From Bacteroidales bacterium (GTDB lineage Bacteria > Bacteroidota > Bacteroidia > Bacteroidales > Lentimicrobiaceae), in the NCBI GenBank assembly GCA_024636955.1, contig JAGXGB010000076.1, positions 1-58,082 of the forward strand: a DNA stretch of 58,082 nucleotides. The letters run 5' to 3'. Both the position numbers and the translations under genes were made by a program. This document shows, in pieces, positions 8,160 through 17,451 of the stretch (the stretch's first letter is position 1; each line of letters opens with the position of its first letter). A model generated the notes under the pieces. It saw only the letters and a program-made list of their open reading frames with translations, searched no databases and was not told the origin of the DNA.

Positions 8160-8188
8160 TTTTTAGATTTTTTATCCTGTTTTGAATT

Positions 8189-8205
8189 ATGAGCTTTGGG
8201 CTCAT
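8189..8205 (-). terminator. Small hairpin between the two T9SS cargo genes
   Basis: ATGAGC and GCTCAT form a 6-bp stem with a 5-base loop, six bases beyond the stop of the propeller gene. There is no T-tract, so it may be a processing or attenuation element rather than a true terminator. Confidence 0.3.
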
Positions 8206-8211
8206 ATTTGA

Positions 8212-10893
8212 CTATTTTACAACTACAAATTTTGCTTTCTGAACCTGGGTTCCATTTACCACCTGCATAATGTAAGTGCCTGATGACAGGTTATCAGCGT
8301 TAACTGATATTCTGTTAACACCTTTTGAAAGTGCTCCAAGATCCATATTCATTACGGTATTTCCACGAAGATCATAAACCTTGAATACTACATTACTTGT
8401 GGAAGTTGCATCAATAGTAAAATTGATCTTGTTAATTACAGGGTTAGGGTAAACAGTCAACATGTCATCAACGGCTGGCTTTGCAATTGGTCTATTGAGG
8501 CCTACATACAAACGGTTTTCAAAGATTCCGTTTCCATGTGATGCAATATAAATTGCACCTGAGTTTGAAATGCCAGGCATAGTAGCTGTTACAGGCCTTA
8601 TGGCAGTTTGCTGACGGATTGACATGATTGGTAATGCACCCATGCCATTATTTTCAGGAGTCCAGGTTGTATTAGCTCCTAATGATTTAGTAGTGTATAT
8701 TCCAAAGTCGGTACCCAACAAAACATTAGAAGTATTAAACTCAAACAGACTGGCATATACCGGCATTTTTGGCAAGTTACCTTGTACAGAGTTGAATGTA
8801 GGAGTTTGATCCAATGAATTATTTGTAAAGTATACGAATTCATCACTTCCGTAATCACCCAGTGTAACCAGTACATTTAATTCATTTTTCTGGTCAACTG
8901 CCACAGATGTTACATAGCGACCCGGGAAATCTTTGATAAGAGTGGTGGAAATGATAATAGCAGTGCTTGAAACGTCAGCTTTTTCAAAAGTGTTAGCAGC
9001 AGCTATATTAGCAATTCTGTACACTTTGCCTTCTTTAGTTCCGACAAATAAATAATTTGCATCGTCAGAATATGCCATGCATGTTGGGATTCCAACAACA
9101 TTAGCTATTTTAAACCATTCAGGTTCTATACCAAAATCTAAGGCTTCTTTTGTCATATAAATTCCATTGGCAACACCAAGGAAGAAGCGAGAAGAAATAA
9201 TGTCCTTAATTTTAATAGAATCACCTTTAGTCAAATTCTGGGTCATCGTATAATTGAATGGATATCTTGCAGTTTTGCTGTTCACTTCAATTGTTTGACC
9301 TGACGTGAGGTCAGCCTTTGCAATGTAAGTTAAACTATCACGTGAGTTTATATTGTTAAAGCTTTCCCACATTCTGAAAGGCGTAAGAAAAACAGATGAG
9401 TTACTATTGCTGATAGTAGTTGGTACGAAATCACTTGTGAGCGAAACACCTAAGTCAGCTGAACGTGCAAGTGTTCCATTGGTTGAAGAGTAGAACAATG
9501 CTTCAGGATATATCATTGACATTTCAACTGAGCCTCCTACGAAACCGCCATATACCTGGACTGCTGTAGTTGATGTATTACCTTCACCATCAATGAAGAG
9601 AATTCCGTTGCCCTGTGTACCGCCAACAACTCTTCCTTTATCATCAAAAGCAACAGTATAAAACATTGATGTTCTATAACCACGGTTTAAGCCATCAAGT
9701 GATAAGAAATTATTCTGAGTCCTGAAAACACCCTGATCAGAAGATGCATATCCTAAACCTTGTGTATTGGGGTCAAGCACCAGAGAATGGAAAAGATTTG
9801 AAGCACCAACGCCTCTTAACTGCCATTCATAAAAACCGGTTTCAAGAACTTTATTTCCTGCCCAGATATACATTCCTCCAATAAGGACTTCATCAGGATT
9901 AGTATGACTTACAACAATAGATGCTGCATAATCACCATAATGAGTAGTATTGGCAAAGTTTCCAAATACGTTAAAAACGGAACTTGCACCAGGACCTACG
10001 AGACGCCATGATTGACCTTTATCTTTAGACACATATACTCCGAGTAGTTGACCTCTTAGCGTTAAACCGCCTGATCCGTCGGAGATCATTACAGCATATA
10101 GTGTAGAAGCATCTGACGGTGCAAACGCTAATAAAACTCTTCCAACACCATCATGAGGCAGGAAGTTCTCCCCTTCAGTGGCAGAGATCATCACAAATGC
10201 ATCGGCTGCACCGTTTGCTGATAAATATACTTTATTTCCAACTGAAGCTACAACAGAGCCGTCAGTTGCAACAACAACTTCTTTTGCAGGTTCGGTTAAA
10301 TCAACACCACCAGCTTTAGCTACTGACCATGTTTCTCCGCCATCAACTGACACCTTCAAGCCGCTGTTAGTAGCAGTATAAACTTTATTATTTTCAGCTG
10401 CAGCAATTTTATTAATAAAAGCCCACTCAGCATCAGGATTGTTAAAAGAACCCGGGTTGGTGGAACTCAACTTTGTAAAAGAATTACCATCAGTCGACTT
10501 ATAAATGCCTTGTCCAATAAAACCGCTGAAAAGATTGAAACGTTCACTGGCAAAGTTCTCTCCGGTTCCAACGTATATATCTCCATTAGGAGCCTGAGCA
10601 ATGCTGCTGACATTCAAAACTACATTGTTGGTATTGATTTGAGTCCAGGTTAAACCACCGGTAACTGATTTCCATAAGCCACCTGATACTCCACCGGCAA
10701 ATAAGGTTTTTGATTGCGGGTCTTTATTGGATAATAACAAGGCACGTGTTCTGCCTGAATAATTATCTGGGCCTAACGATGTCCAGTTTAACCCTAGAGC
10801 CGACTGGCCATATGCTACAGGAGTAAATAAATTAAATACCCCAGTTGCAAACATAAAAGTCAGTAAGCCAATGAGTAAATTTCTACGTTTCAT
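8212..10893 (-). CDS. Secreted beta-propeller (sortilin/BNR-like) protein with T9SS sorting domain
   Basis: 893 residues. The signal peptide ends near AYGQ. Repeated blade signatures occur throughout: GPDNYSGRTRAL, GGLWKSVTGGLTWTQI, GQGIYKSTDGNSFTKL, SGLKVSVDGGETWS, LGVYVSKDKGQSWR and FRTQNNFLSL. These are the Asp-box-like (S-x-D-x-G-x-x-W) pattern of BNR/Vps10 ten-bladed propellers. The last 80 residues form a T9SS sorting domain (VYPNPVINKINF, KVYDLRGNTV, LSSGTYIMQV, KFVVVK). No sialidase catalytic residues are recognisable, so binding or a structural role is more likely. The same architecture, enlarged, recurs at 54034. The FN3/T9SS gene follows it closely, suggesting co-transcription. Confidence 0.85.
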   Translation of the reverse strand: MKRRNLLIGLLTFMFATGVFNLFTPVAYGQSALGLNWTSLGPDNYSGRTRALLLSNKDPQSKTLFAGGVSGGLWKSVTGGLTWTQINTNNVVLNVSSIAQAPNGDIYVGTGENFASERFNLFSGFIGQGIYKSTDGNSFTKLSSTNPGSFNNPDAEWAFINKIAAAENNKVYTATNSGLKVSVDGGETWSVAKAGGVDLTEPAKEVVVATDGSVVASVGNKVYLSANGAADAFVMISATEGENFLPHDGVGRVLLAFAPSDASTLYAVMISDGSGGLTLRGQLLGVYVSKDKGQSWRLVGPGASSVFNVFGNFANTTHYGDYAASIVVSHTNPDEVLIGGMYIWAGNKVLETGFYEWQLRGVGASNLFHSLVLDPNTQGLGYASSDQGVFRTQNNFLSLDGLNRGYRTSMFYTVAFDDKGRVVGGTQGNGILFIDGEGNTSTTAVQVYGGFVGGSVEMSMIYPEALFYSSTNGTLARSADLGVSLTSDFVPTTISNSNSSVFLTPFRMWESFNNINSRDSLTYIAKADLTSGQTIEVNSKTARYPFNYTMTQNLTKGDSIKIKDIISSRFFLGVANGIYMTKEALDFGIEPEWFKIANVVGIPTCMAYSDDANYLFVGTKEGKVYRIANIAAANTFEKADVSSTAIIISTTLIKDFPGRYVTSVAVDQKNELNVLVTLGDYGSDEFVYFTNNSLDQTPTFNSVQGNLPKMPVYASLFEFNTSNVLLGTDFGIYTTKSLGANTTWTPENNGMGALPIMSIRQQTAIRPVTATMPGISNSGAIYIASHGNGIFENRLYVGLNRPIAKPAVDDMLTVYPNPVINKINFTIDATSTSNVVFKVYDLRGNTVMNMDLGALSKGVNRISVNADNLSSGTYIMQVVNGTQVQKAKFVVVK

Positions 10894-11142
10894 ATAATTT
10901 TAGTTTATAAAAATTTAATGTTATAGCGCGTTATAGAGCGGCACAAGTTACATCAATTTACAATACATGCAATACCAAATGCCATTTTTTATAGTACAAG
11001 TATATGACAGTGCTTTACCTTGTAGTATTTAACTGACAGTGTTCTCCCTCAGCACGGCAAAGGTATAAAAATGGTTTGCAATTTTCTCTACTTTATAATG
11101 TATTTTTTCAAAAGAATTTTATGGTGTTTTGGTTGTGTTTTA

Positions 11143-11150
11143 TAGCTTTG
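11143..11150 (+). promoter_or_regulatory. TAGCTTTG minus-7 box for the C1 peptidase gene
   Basis: An exact TAnnTTTG match 22 bases before the ATG at 11173. No clear TTG at minus-33. Confidence 0.5.
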
Positions 11151-11172
11151 TAGTCTAATTAAAATACGAAGT

Positions 11173-12366
11173 ATGAAATATACAAATTTTTTCCTGATCA
11201 TCTCATTGATATTCGCCGCAAAAGCTGTTGTAGCACAGGATTCCACAACCAATGAAACCTATAGTTTCACAACCAAAACTGAATTGGACTATACACCTGT
11301 TAAGGATCAGAACAAGAGCGGCACATGCTGGAGCTTTGCTGCAGTTTCTTTTCTTGAATCGGAACTAATGCGTTTAGGCAAGGGTTCAAATGACCTTTCG
11401 GAGATGTTCTTTGTGCATCATGCATATGTTTCAAAGGCTGAACGGTATGTTAGGTTTCATGGATCTTCTAACTTTGGGCCCGGGGGTCAGGCGCACGATG
11501 TAATTGACATCATGAGAAAACATGGAATTGCTTATCAATCACAATATCCAGGCCTTTACGAGGATGAAATCAAGCATGATCATGGTGAACTAGATGCTGT
11601 ATTAGGAGGTTTCCTGAAGTCAGTTATAAGTAACAAGGGCGGTAAGCTATCACCTGTATGGCCGGTTGCATATAAATCAATTCTCAATTCCTATCTGGGT
11701 GTTATACCTGGAAATGCAGATATTGCCGATATAAATAGGGCACCCATTCCTTCAAACACCATGGGTTTAAATCCTGATGATTATATTGAAATTACTTCAT
11801 ACACTCATCACCCCTTTTATTCATCTTTTGTACTGGAGATTCCTGATAACTGGTCGTCAAGCAGTTACTACAATGTGCCTATAGATAACATGGTAAGTAT
11901 TATTAAAAATTCTCTCCAAAACGGGTATACAGTTTGTTGGGATGGTGATGTTAGCGACAGGGGATTCTCACATAAAAACGGCCTGGCTATAATACCCGAC
12001 ATGCAACCGATATCATCAGCAGGAACTGAAATGTCAAAATGGGAACAAATGAGTGATAAAGAACGGGCTGAGTTTATATATAATTTCAAGGAAATCAGGG
12101 CAGAAAAGGTCATAACCCAGGAAATGAGACAGGAAGCTTTCAATAACTTTCAGTCCACTGACGATCATTTAATGCACTTAGTTGGACTTGTAAAAGACCA
12201 AAACGGCAAGGAGTACTTCATTACAAAAAATTCATGGTCAGATAAAAGTAATGACAATGGAGGGCTGCTTAACATGTCGGAATCATTTGTGCGTTTGAAC
12301 ACAATTGCCATAATGATTCACAAAGATGCTGTACCTAAAGACATTAGAATTAAACTAAATCTTTAA
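11173..12366 (+). CDS. Exported C1-family (papain-like) cysteine peptidase, aminopeptidase C/bleomycin-hydrolase type
   Basis: 397 residues with a signal peptide ending near VVAQ. The oxyanion Gln46 and nucleophile Cys52 are in QNKSGTCWSFA; the catalytic His is probably His332 in DDHLMHLVG and Asn353 lies in KNSWSD, so the triad is complete. The spacing between Cys and His (about 280 residues) fits the PepC/bleomycin hydrolase branch (C1B) rather than classic papain. That branch is usually cytoplasmic, but Bacteroidota often carry exported versions, and the N-terminus here clearly directs export. A large insert at about residues 140-270 is expected of the family. It is probably a periplasmic or lipid-free exported peptidase; the substrate is unknown. 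It stands alone between its own promoter and the MoxR operon. Confidence 0.88.
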   Translation: MKYTNFFLIISLIFAAKAVVAQDSTTNETYSFTTKTELDYTPVKDQNKSGTCWSFAAVSFLESELMRLGKGSNDLSEMFFVHHAYVSKAERYVRFHGSSNFGPGGQAHDVIDIMRKHGIAYQSQYPGLYEDEIKHDHGELDAVLGGFLKSVISNKGGKLSPVWPVAYKSILNSYLGVIPGNADIADINRAPIPSNTMGLNPDDYIEITSYTHHPFYSSFVLEIPDNWSSSSYYNVPIDNMVSIIKNSLQNGYTVCWDGDVSDRGFSHKNGLAIIPDMQPISSAGTEMSKWEQMSDKERAEFIYNFKEIRAEKVITQEMRQEAFNNFQSTDDHLMHLVGLVKDQNGKEYFITKNSWSDKSNDNGGLLNMSESFVRLNTIAIMIHKDAVPKDIRIKLNL

Positions 12367-12440
12367 TCTTAAGGGCAATCATATATGGGTCTTTAACAAT
12401 TTTTAACAGCGGAATACCTCGCTTATCAGTCTTCTAATGG

Positions 12441-12448
12441 TATTTTTG
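12441..12448 (+). promoter_or_regulatory. TATTTTTG minus-7 box for the Bat operon
   Basis: An exact TAnnTTTG box 14 bases before the ATG of the MoxR gene, implying a very short leader for the long Bat transcript. No TTG is visible at minus-33. Confidence 0.45.
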
Positions 12449-12462
12449 CAGAAAAAACACCT

Positions 12463-13455
12463 ATGATCGAGACTGATATCAAACAATTAAATGAACGAAT
12501 CCAAAAAGAAAGCGCCTTCATTGATTTGATTGACATGGAGATGCACCGTGTAATTGTTGGGCAACGCCACATGGTAGAGCGTTTGCTCATTGGATTACTT
12601 TCAAACGGTCATATCTTACTTGAGGGCGTTCCCGGTCTTGCAAAGACATTGGCAATTAAATCATTAGCCAATATAATTGATGCACGGTTTAGTCGCATCC
12701 AGTTTACTCCTGACTTATTGCCTGCCGATTTAACAGGAACAATGATTTATAGCCAGAAGCGTGAAGAGTTTACTGTGAAGAAAGGGCCCATATTTGCCAA
12801 CTTTATTCTTGCAGATGAGATCAATAGGTCGCCAGCAAAAGTTCAGAGCGCACTGCTGGAAGCAATGCAGGAACGTCAGGTAACTATTGGTGAGCATACT
12901 TACCCTCTCGCAGAACCTTTTCTCGTATTAGCAACTCAAAATCCAATAGAGCAAGAAGGTACCTATCCGCTGCCTGAAGCCCAGGTTGACAGGTTCATGC
13001 TTAAAGTGATTATCGGGTATCCTTCAAGGGAGGAAGAGAAGCTCATAATGCGTCAGAACATGAATGAAGTTCAACCTGTTACAAATACCATTATATCCCC
13101 CGAGCAAATCATTAAAGCCCGTAATCTCACACGTGAAGTTTACCTGGACGAGAAGATTGAAAATTACATTACTGATATTGTATTCACAACCAGGTATCCT
13201 GCTGATAACAAACTTAAGAAATTTGAAAGTTTGATATCTTATGGCGCCTCACCCAGGGCAAGTATTAACCTGGCTCTTGCTGCAAAAGCTTATGCATTTA
13301 TCAAACGAAGAGGATACGTTATACCTGAGGACGTAAGGGCAATTGCTCATGATGTTCTACGACATAGGATTGGCCTTACTTACGAAGCTGAGGCTGAAAA
13401 TGTAACAACCAATGAGATAATTAACGAGATTCTGAATACTGTTGAAGTTCCATAG
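12463..13455 (+). CDS. MoxR-family AAA+ ATPase
   Basis: 330 residues, cytoplasmic. Walker A is GVPGLAKT at 55-62, Walker B/sensor region LADEINR at 116-122, and the arginine-rich pattern ATQNPIEQEGTYPLPEAQVDRFM is the MoxR signature. The C-terminal lid domain ends near residue 330. MoxR ATPases act as chaperone-like remodelers for neighbouring VWA-domain proteins. Here the gene opens an eight-gene unit of DUF58 and Bat proteins, the standard Bacteroidota arrangement, so the VWA proteins BatA and BatB and the DUF58 protein are the likely clients. Confidence 0.95.
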   Translation: MIETDIKQLNERIQKESAFIDLIDMEMHRVIVGQRHMVERLLIGLLSNGHILLEGVPGLAKTLAIKSLANIIDARFSRIQFTPDLLPADLTGTMIYSQKREEFTVKKGPIFANFILADEINRSPAKVQSALLEAMQERQVTIGEHTYPLAEPFLVLATQNPIEQEGTYPLPEAQVDRFMLKVIIGYPSREEEKLIMRQNMNEVQPVTNTIISPEQIIKARNLTREVYLDEKIENYITDIVFTTRYPADNKLKKFESLISYGASPRASINLALAAKAYAFIKRRGYVIPEDVRAIAHDVLRHRIGLTYEAEAENVTTNEIINEILNTVEVP

Positions 13456-13522
13456 ATATTTAACAGAGTTTAGGAATCTATTGAGCTGAGTAATTATTAT
13501 TGAAAGTTCGATTATCGAATAT

Positions 13523-14398
13523 ATGGAAACGACTGATATTCTTAAGAAGGTACGTAAGATTGAGATTAAATCGCGGGGTCTGTCAAACCAGATCTTCTCG
13601 GGAGAATACCATAGTGCATTTAAGGGTCGTGGAATGGCGTTTAGTGAAGTCAGGGAATATCAATACGGCGATGATATCAGGAATATTGACTGGAATGTAA
13701 CAGCCCGGTTTAACCATCCATATATCAAGATATTTGATGAAGAACGCGAACTAACAGTGATGTTGCTTGTGGACGTGAGCGGATCAAATGAGTATGGTAC
13801 ACGGAAGCAATTGAAAGAAGACCTGATGACTGAAATATCAGCACTCATTGCTTTTTCAGCCATCCATAACAACGATAAAGTAGGTATCATTTTTTTCAGT
13901 GACCAGATAGAAAAGTTTATTCCACCACAAAAAGGCCTTACGCATATTTTAAGAATTATAAGGGAGTTGATTGATTTTAAACCTAAAAGCCAAAAGACCA
14001 ATATTGCCGAAGCTTTGCGGTTTTTAACAAATGCAATGAAAAAAAGGTGTACTGCCTTCATGCTCTCTGACTTTATTGATACTGACTTTGAGAACGCAAT
14101 GAAAATTGCAGGCAGAAAGCATGACCTGGTGGCTTTGCAGGTATATGACCAAAGCGAAATTAAACTTCCTGATGCCGGACTAATGCAGGTTTATAGCAAG
14201 GAATTGGGAAAAAGTGTTTGGATTGACACTTCCAACAAGAAGCTACAGGATGAATTCGGCAGAAAATCAAGAGCCCGAATGGCATCTTTGGAGAGCACAT
14301 TTAAGAAGAGCGGCGTAGATTATACTCGCATTTATACCGGCCAGGATTATGTTAAACCTTTATTGAGCCTGTTTAAATCGAGAGAAGCAAGGAGGTAA
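13523..14398 (+). CDS. DUF58 (VWA-like) protein
   Basis: 291 residues without signal peptide. The DUF58 core is present: SRGLSNQIFSGEYHSAFKGRGMAF-type start (residues 16-40), the RNIDWNVTAR motif near 54-63 and a VWA-like metal site DVSGS in LLLVDVSGSNEYG, followed by GIIFFSDQ. It lies directly after the MoxR gene (67 bases) and 13 bases before a membrane protein gene. DUF58 proteins nearly always pair with MoxR ATPases and are thought to be scaffolds or adaptors in envelope-related assembly; the exact biochemical role is not known. Confidence 0.93.
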   Translation: METTDILKKVRKIEIKSRGLSNQIFSGEYHSAFKGRGMAFSEVREYQYGDDIRNIDWNVTARFNHPYIKIFDEERELTVMLLVDVSGSNEYGTRKQLKEDLMTEISALIAFSAIHNNDKVGIIFFSDQIEKFIPPQKGLTHILRIIRELIDFKPKSQKTNIAEALRFLTNAMKKRCTAFMLSDFIDTDFENAMKIAGRKHDLVALQVYDQSEIKLPDAGLMQVYSKELGKSVWIDTSNKKLQDEFGRKSRARMASLESTFKKSGVDYTRIYTGQDYVKPLLSLFKSREARR

Positions 14399-14411
14399 CA
14401 CGAAAAACAAT

Positions 14412-15389
14412 ATGGAATACTACAGTAAGCACATTTGCAGAAGAGTACTAATATCCTTCTTTCTAATATTTCATCTGGTTTCAACCACTACTGCGATAGC
14501 TCAAACTATAAAAGCTGATTCAACAAGGTTTCCTATAGGTGGTAAGATAGACCTTACTATTGAAATGCCTTTTAGTAGCAGTGACATTGTCACATGGCCT
14601 ATGCTTAAAGACACGATTACCAGTTCACTTGAAATTCTTTCACAATCAAAAATTGATACAATCGTAAATAAAGAAACCGGCGATCAATTACTGAGGCAAA
14701 TAGTGAGTATAACTTCTTTTGATACAGGGTTTATGGTTATGCCCCCTCTCTCATTTGATGTAATAAAAAACGGTTCTCCAGCTCAAACAATGAAAACAGA
14801 ACCCATATTGTTTGAAGTAGTTAAGGTAAAAGTTGACCCAGGAGCTGATATTAAGGACATTAAGCCGGTACTTAAGGCACCTGTAACATTTAATGAGATA
14901 ATTCCATGGCTTGCAGCCTTGCTATTACTTGGCTTGTTGATCTATCTGAGCCTTTATTATCTGAAAAAGAGAAAAACTAAACCTGTTGAAAAACCGGAAC
15001 CTAAAATAAAGATCCCTGCATGGGATATTGCGTTAAAAAAACTTGATTCATTGAAATCGGAAAAAATATGGGAGAAAGGCGACATTAAAGAATACTATAC
15101 CCGCCTGACTGATATCCTTAGAGAGTACTTTGAGCAAAGGTTTAATTTAAATGCGGCTGAAATGACATCTTCAGAAATATTAGATGCCATGAAACAGCAT
15201 ATAAATGAAATGCCTGCTGAACGACACCTTCAGGAGTTACTTTTGTTAGCAGATATGGCCAAATTTGCAAAAGCGCAACCTGGTGATTACGAAAATGAGC
15301 AGAGTATAAAATATGGATATGAGATAGTGAATAACACTATTCCTCAGCACATTGAAAATAAAAATATTAAAGAAAGCAAACCGGAATAA
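14412..15389 (+). CDS. Bat-operon membrane protein with periplasmic N-domain
   Basis: 325 residues: a signal-type N-terminus (to about residue 32, ATAIAQ), a beta-rich periplasmic domain resembling the start of BatD (IKADSTRFPIGGKIDLTIEM), one membrane helix (about 165-187, WLAALLLLGLLIYLSLYYL) and a cytoplasmic helical tail rich in charged residues. The tail resembles that of BatD (LKKLDSLKSEKIWEKGDIKEYYTRLTD...). The gene occupies the place between the DUF58 gene and batA where Bacteroidota genomes usually carry a conserved hypothetical protein. It is 2 bases upstream of batA, so translation is probably coupled. A role as membrane partner of the MoxR/Bat complex is inferred from context. 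Confidence 0.75.
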   Translation: MEYYSKHICRRVLISFFLIFHLVSTTTAIAQTIKADSTRFPIGGKIDLTIEMPFSSSDIVTWPMLKDTITSSLEILSQSKIDTIVNKETGDQLLRQIVSITSFDTGFMVMPPLSFDVIKNGSPAQTMKTEPILFEVVKVKVDPGADIKDIKPVLKAPVTFNEIIPWLAALLLLGLLIYLSLYYLKKRKTKPVEKPEPKIKIPAWDIALKKLDSLKSEKIWEKGDIKEYYTRLTDILREYFEQRFNLNAAEMTSSEILDAMKQHINEMPAERHLQELLLLADMAKFAKAQPGDYENEQSIKYGYEIVNNTIPQHIENKNIKESKPE

Positions 15390-15391
15390 TT

Positions 15392-16387
15392 ATGTTTGAG
15401 CATTTGAAATTTGCAAATCCCGAGGCTTTTTATCTGCTACTGCTGATTCCGGCAGCAATAGCATGGTATTGGTTCAGGGGATCAAAAAGTTATCCTACAT
15501 TTCAGATTTCTGATCTTTCGATATTTCCTAAGAATAGAAGACGTTGGAAGGAATATCTTATGTACTCCACCTGGATGATGCGCCTCATGGTATGGGCTTT
15601 ACTGGTTGTTGCGTTGGCAAGGCCTCAAACAACATCCTCCCGTCAGGATGTGAGCGTTGAAGGGATTGACATCATTATGGCAATGGATATTTCAACCAGT
15701 ATGCTCGCGGAAGATTTTAAGCCTAACAGGTTGGAGGCTTCAAAGGATGTTGCTAAAGATTTTATAAAGGGAAGATTCAGTGATAGGATTGGATTAATTG
15801 TATTTAGTGGTGAAAGTTTCACACAATGCCCCCTGACAACAGATCATGGGGTGTTGCTTACTTTAATTGAGGAAGTTAAGAGTGGAATGATTGAGGATGG
15901 AACTGCAATTGGTGACGGATTAGGCACTGCAGTTAACAGACTTAAGGAAAGCCAGGCAGTTAGCAAGGTAATCATACTGTTGACTGATGGCGAGAACAAC
16001 CGTGGTTTTATTGATCCACTATCTGCTGCTGAAATTGCAAAAGTATTCGGCCTTAGGGTATACACTATAGGTGTTGGAACAATTGGCACTGCCCCCTACC
16101 CTTTTGATACTCCTTTTGGGCTGCAATATCAACAGGTTGAGGTTAGGATTGATGAACAACTGCTTGGGCAGATTGCTGATATGACAGGTGGTAAATATTT
16201 CAGGGCTACCAACAAAAGTAAACTGGAAGATATCTACCGGGAAATAGATCAGCTTGAAAAGTCAAAGATTGATGTTACTGAATTCAAGAAAAAGAAGGAA
16301 GAGTTTTTGCCTTTTGCAATAGCCGCCCTTGCTATTCTTTTGCTTGATATTATTTTGTCGTTAACTGTATTACGGAGATATCCTTAA
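15392..16387 (+). CDS. batA: BatA, VWA-domain membrane protein
   Basis: 331 residues. Two N-terminal membrane helices (about 12-30 and 58-77), a VWA domain with intact MIDAS residues (DISTS in MAMDISTSML; Thr in PLTTDHG; Asp in LTDGENN) and a C-terminal membrane helix (FAIAALAILLLDIILSLTVL). The VWA domain should face the periplasm or cytoplasm depending on topology and bind a protein partner through Mg2+. Bat genes were named for aerotolerance in Bacteroides fragilis; work in other bacteria points to envelope integrity and stress. It is a close paralogue of the next gene, batB, and both carry the conserved LAxDFKPNRLE-type stretch after the MIDAS. Confidence 0.93.
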   Translation: MFEHLKFANPEAFYLLLLIPAAIAWYWFRGSKSYPTFQISDLSIFPKNRRRWKEYLMYSTWMMRLMVWALLVVALARPQTTSSRQDVSVEGIDIIMAMDISTSMLAEDFKPNRLEASKDVAKDFIKGRFSDRIGLIVFSGESFTQCPLTTDHGVLLTLIEEVKSGMIEDGTAIGDGLGTAVNRLKESQAVSKVIILLTDGENNRGFIDPLSAAEIAKVFGLRVYTIGVGTIGTAPYPFDTPFGLQYQQVEVRIDEQLLGQIADMTGGKYFRATNKSKLEDIYREIDQLEKSKIDVTEFKKKKEEFLPFAIAALAILLLDIILSLTVLRRYP

Positions 16388-16407
16388 AATCAGAAGAAAA
16401 AACAAAA

Positions 16408-17451
16408 ATGTTTAGATTTGAACATCCGGAATATTTGAATTTGATGTGGCTACTGCCTGTGCTGGTGGTGATATATGTACTATATCTCCGCTGGAAAAGG
16501 AAAGTTGCAAAACGATTAGGTGATACCAGTGTAACCGGATTGCTTATGCCATACAGGTCAGGGTGGCGAAGTCATTTTAAGTTTCTGCTATCGCTGCTCA
16601 CCATTGCATCAATACTGGTAGCACTTGCAAACCCCCAAATAGGTTCACAACTTGAAAAAGTTAAGCGTAAAGGCATAGATATTGTTATTGCACTTGACGT
16701 ATCAAATAGTATGTTAGCCCAGGATATCAAACCTAACAGACTTGAGCGAGCAAAGCAATCAATTAACAGGTTGATTGATGATTTGGAAAATGACAGGATA
16801 GGACTGGTTGTATTTGCCGGGAAAGCTTATACCCAACTGCCAATCACAACTGATTATACTGCAGCTAAACTAATGTTATCAACTGTTTCAACTGATATGG
16901 TTCCCGTTCAGGGAACTTCAATTGAGAAAGCCGTTGAAACTGCTATGTCGGCATTCAATGTTGAGAAGTCAGGTAAAGCCATAATTATCATCACTGACGG
17001 CGAAACACATGATGAAGAAGCATTGATAAAAGTTGCTGAAGCAGCGGAGAAAGGCATTAGAGTTTTTACTATAGGCCTGGGACTGGCAGAGGGTGCTCCT
17101 ATTCCTACTTACCGTAACGGTCAGGTATCAGGGTTCAGGAAAGACCGGTCAGGCTCTACTGTAATTACCCGTCTTGACGAAACGATGCTCCAACAAATCG
17201 CAGATGCCGGAAAGGGCATTTATGTCAGGGCAAGTACATCACAGATAGGCCTTAATCGTATATTTGATGAAGTTAAGCGCTTGGAAGAAAATACTTATGA
17301 TGTAAAGAGCTATTCCGATTATGAGGATAGATTTCAGTATTTTATTGCTCTTGCAATGCTTTTGGTCTTTCTTAACTATATAATTAATGAACGGAAAAGC
17401 CGTTTAGGTGATAAATTATCAATCCTAAATCCAAACTCAATAAAGAAATGA
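16408..17451 (+). CDS. batB: BatB, VWA-domain membrane protein
   Basis: 347 residues, same design as BatA: N-terminal helices (about 11-27 and 57-75), VWA domain with MIDAS DVSNS (IALDVSNSML), PITTDYT and ITDGETHDEEA, and a C-terminal helix (FQYFIALAMLLVFLNYII). The stretch LAQDIKPNRLERAKQ matches BatA's LAEDFKPNRLEASKD, showing duplication of an ancestral gene. The end overlaps batC by 4 bases (ATGA), so translation is coupled. The protein should work with BatA, BatC and the MoxR ATPase as one membrane complex. Confidence 0.93.
   Translation: MFRFEHPEYLNLMWLLPVLVVIYVLYLRWKRKVAKRLGDTSVTGLLMPYRSGWRSHFKFLLSLLTIASILVALANPQIGSQLEKVKRKGIDIVIALDVSNSMLAQDIKPNRLERAKQSINRLIDDLENDRIGLVVFAGKAYTQLPITTDYTAAKLMLSTVSTDMVPVQGTSIEKAVETAMSAFNVEKSGKAIIIITDGETHDEEALIKVAEAAEKGIRVFTIGLGLAEGAPIPTYRNGQVSGFRKDRSGSTVITRLDETMLQQIADAGKGIYVRASTSQIGLNRIFDEVKRLEENTYDVKSYSDYEDRFQYFIALAMLLVFLNYIINERKSRLGDKLSILNPNSIKK

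Noticed and set aside
8212..10893. Sialidase or glycoside hydrolase assignment for the propeller protein
   Set aside because: Only the blade repeats are shared; no conserved arginine triad or catalytic Tyr/Glu/Asp could be identified.
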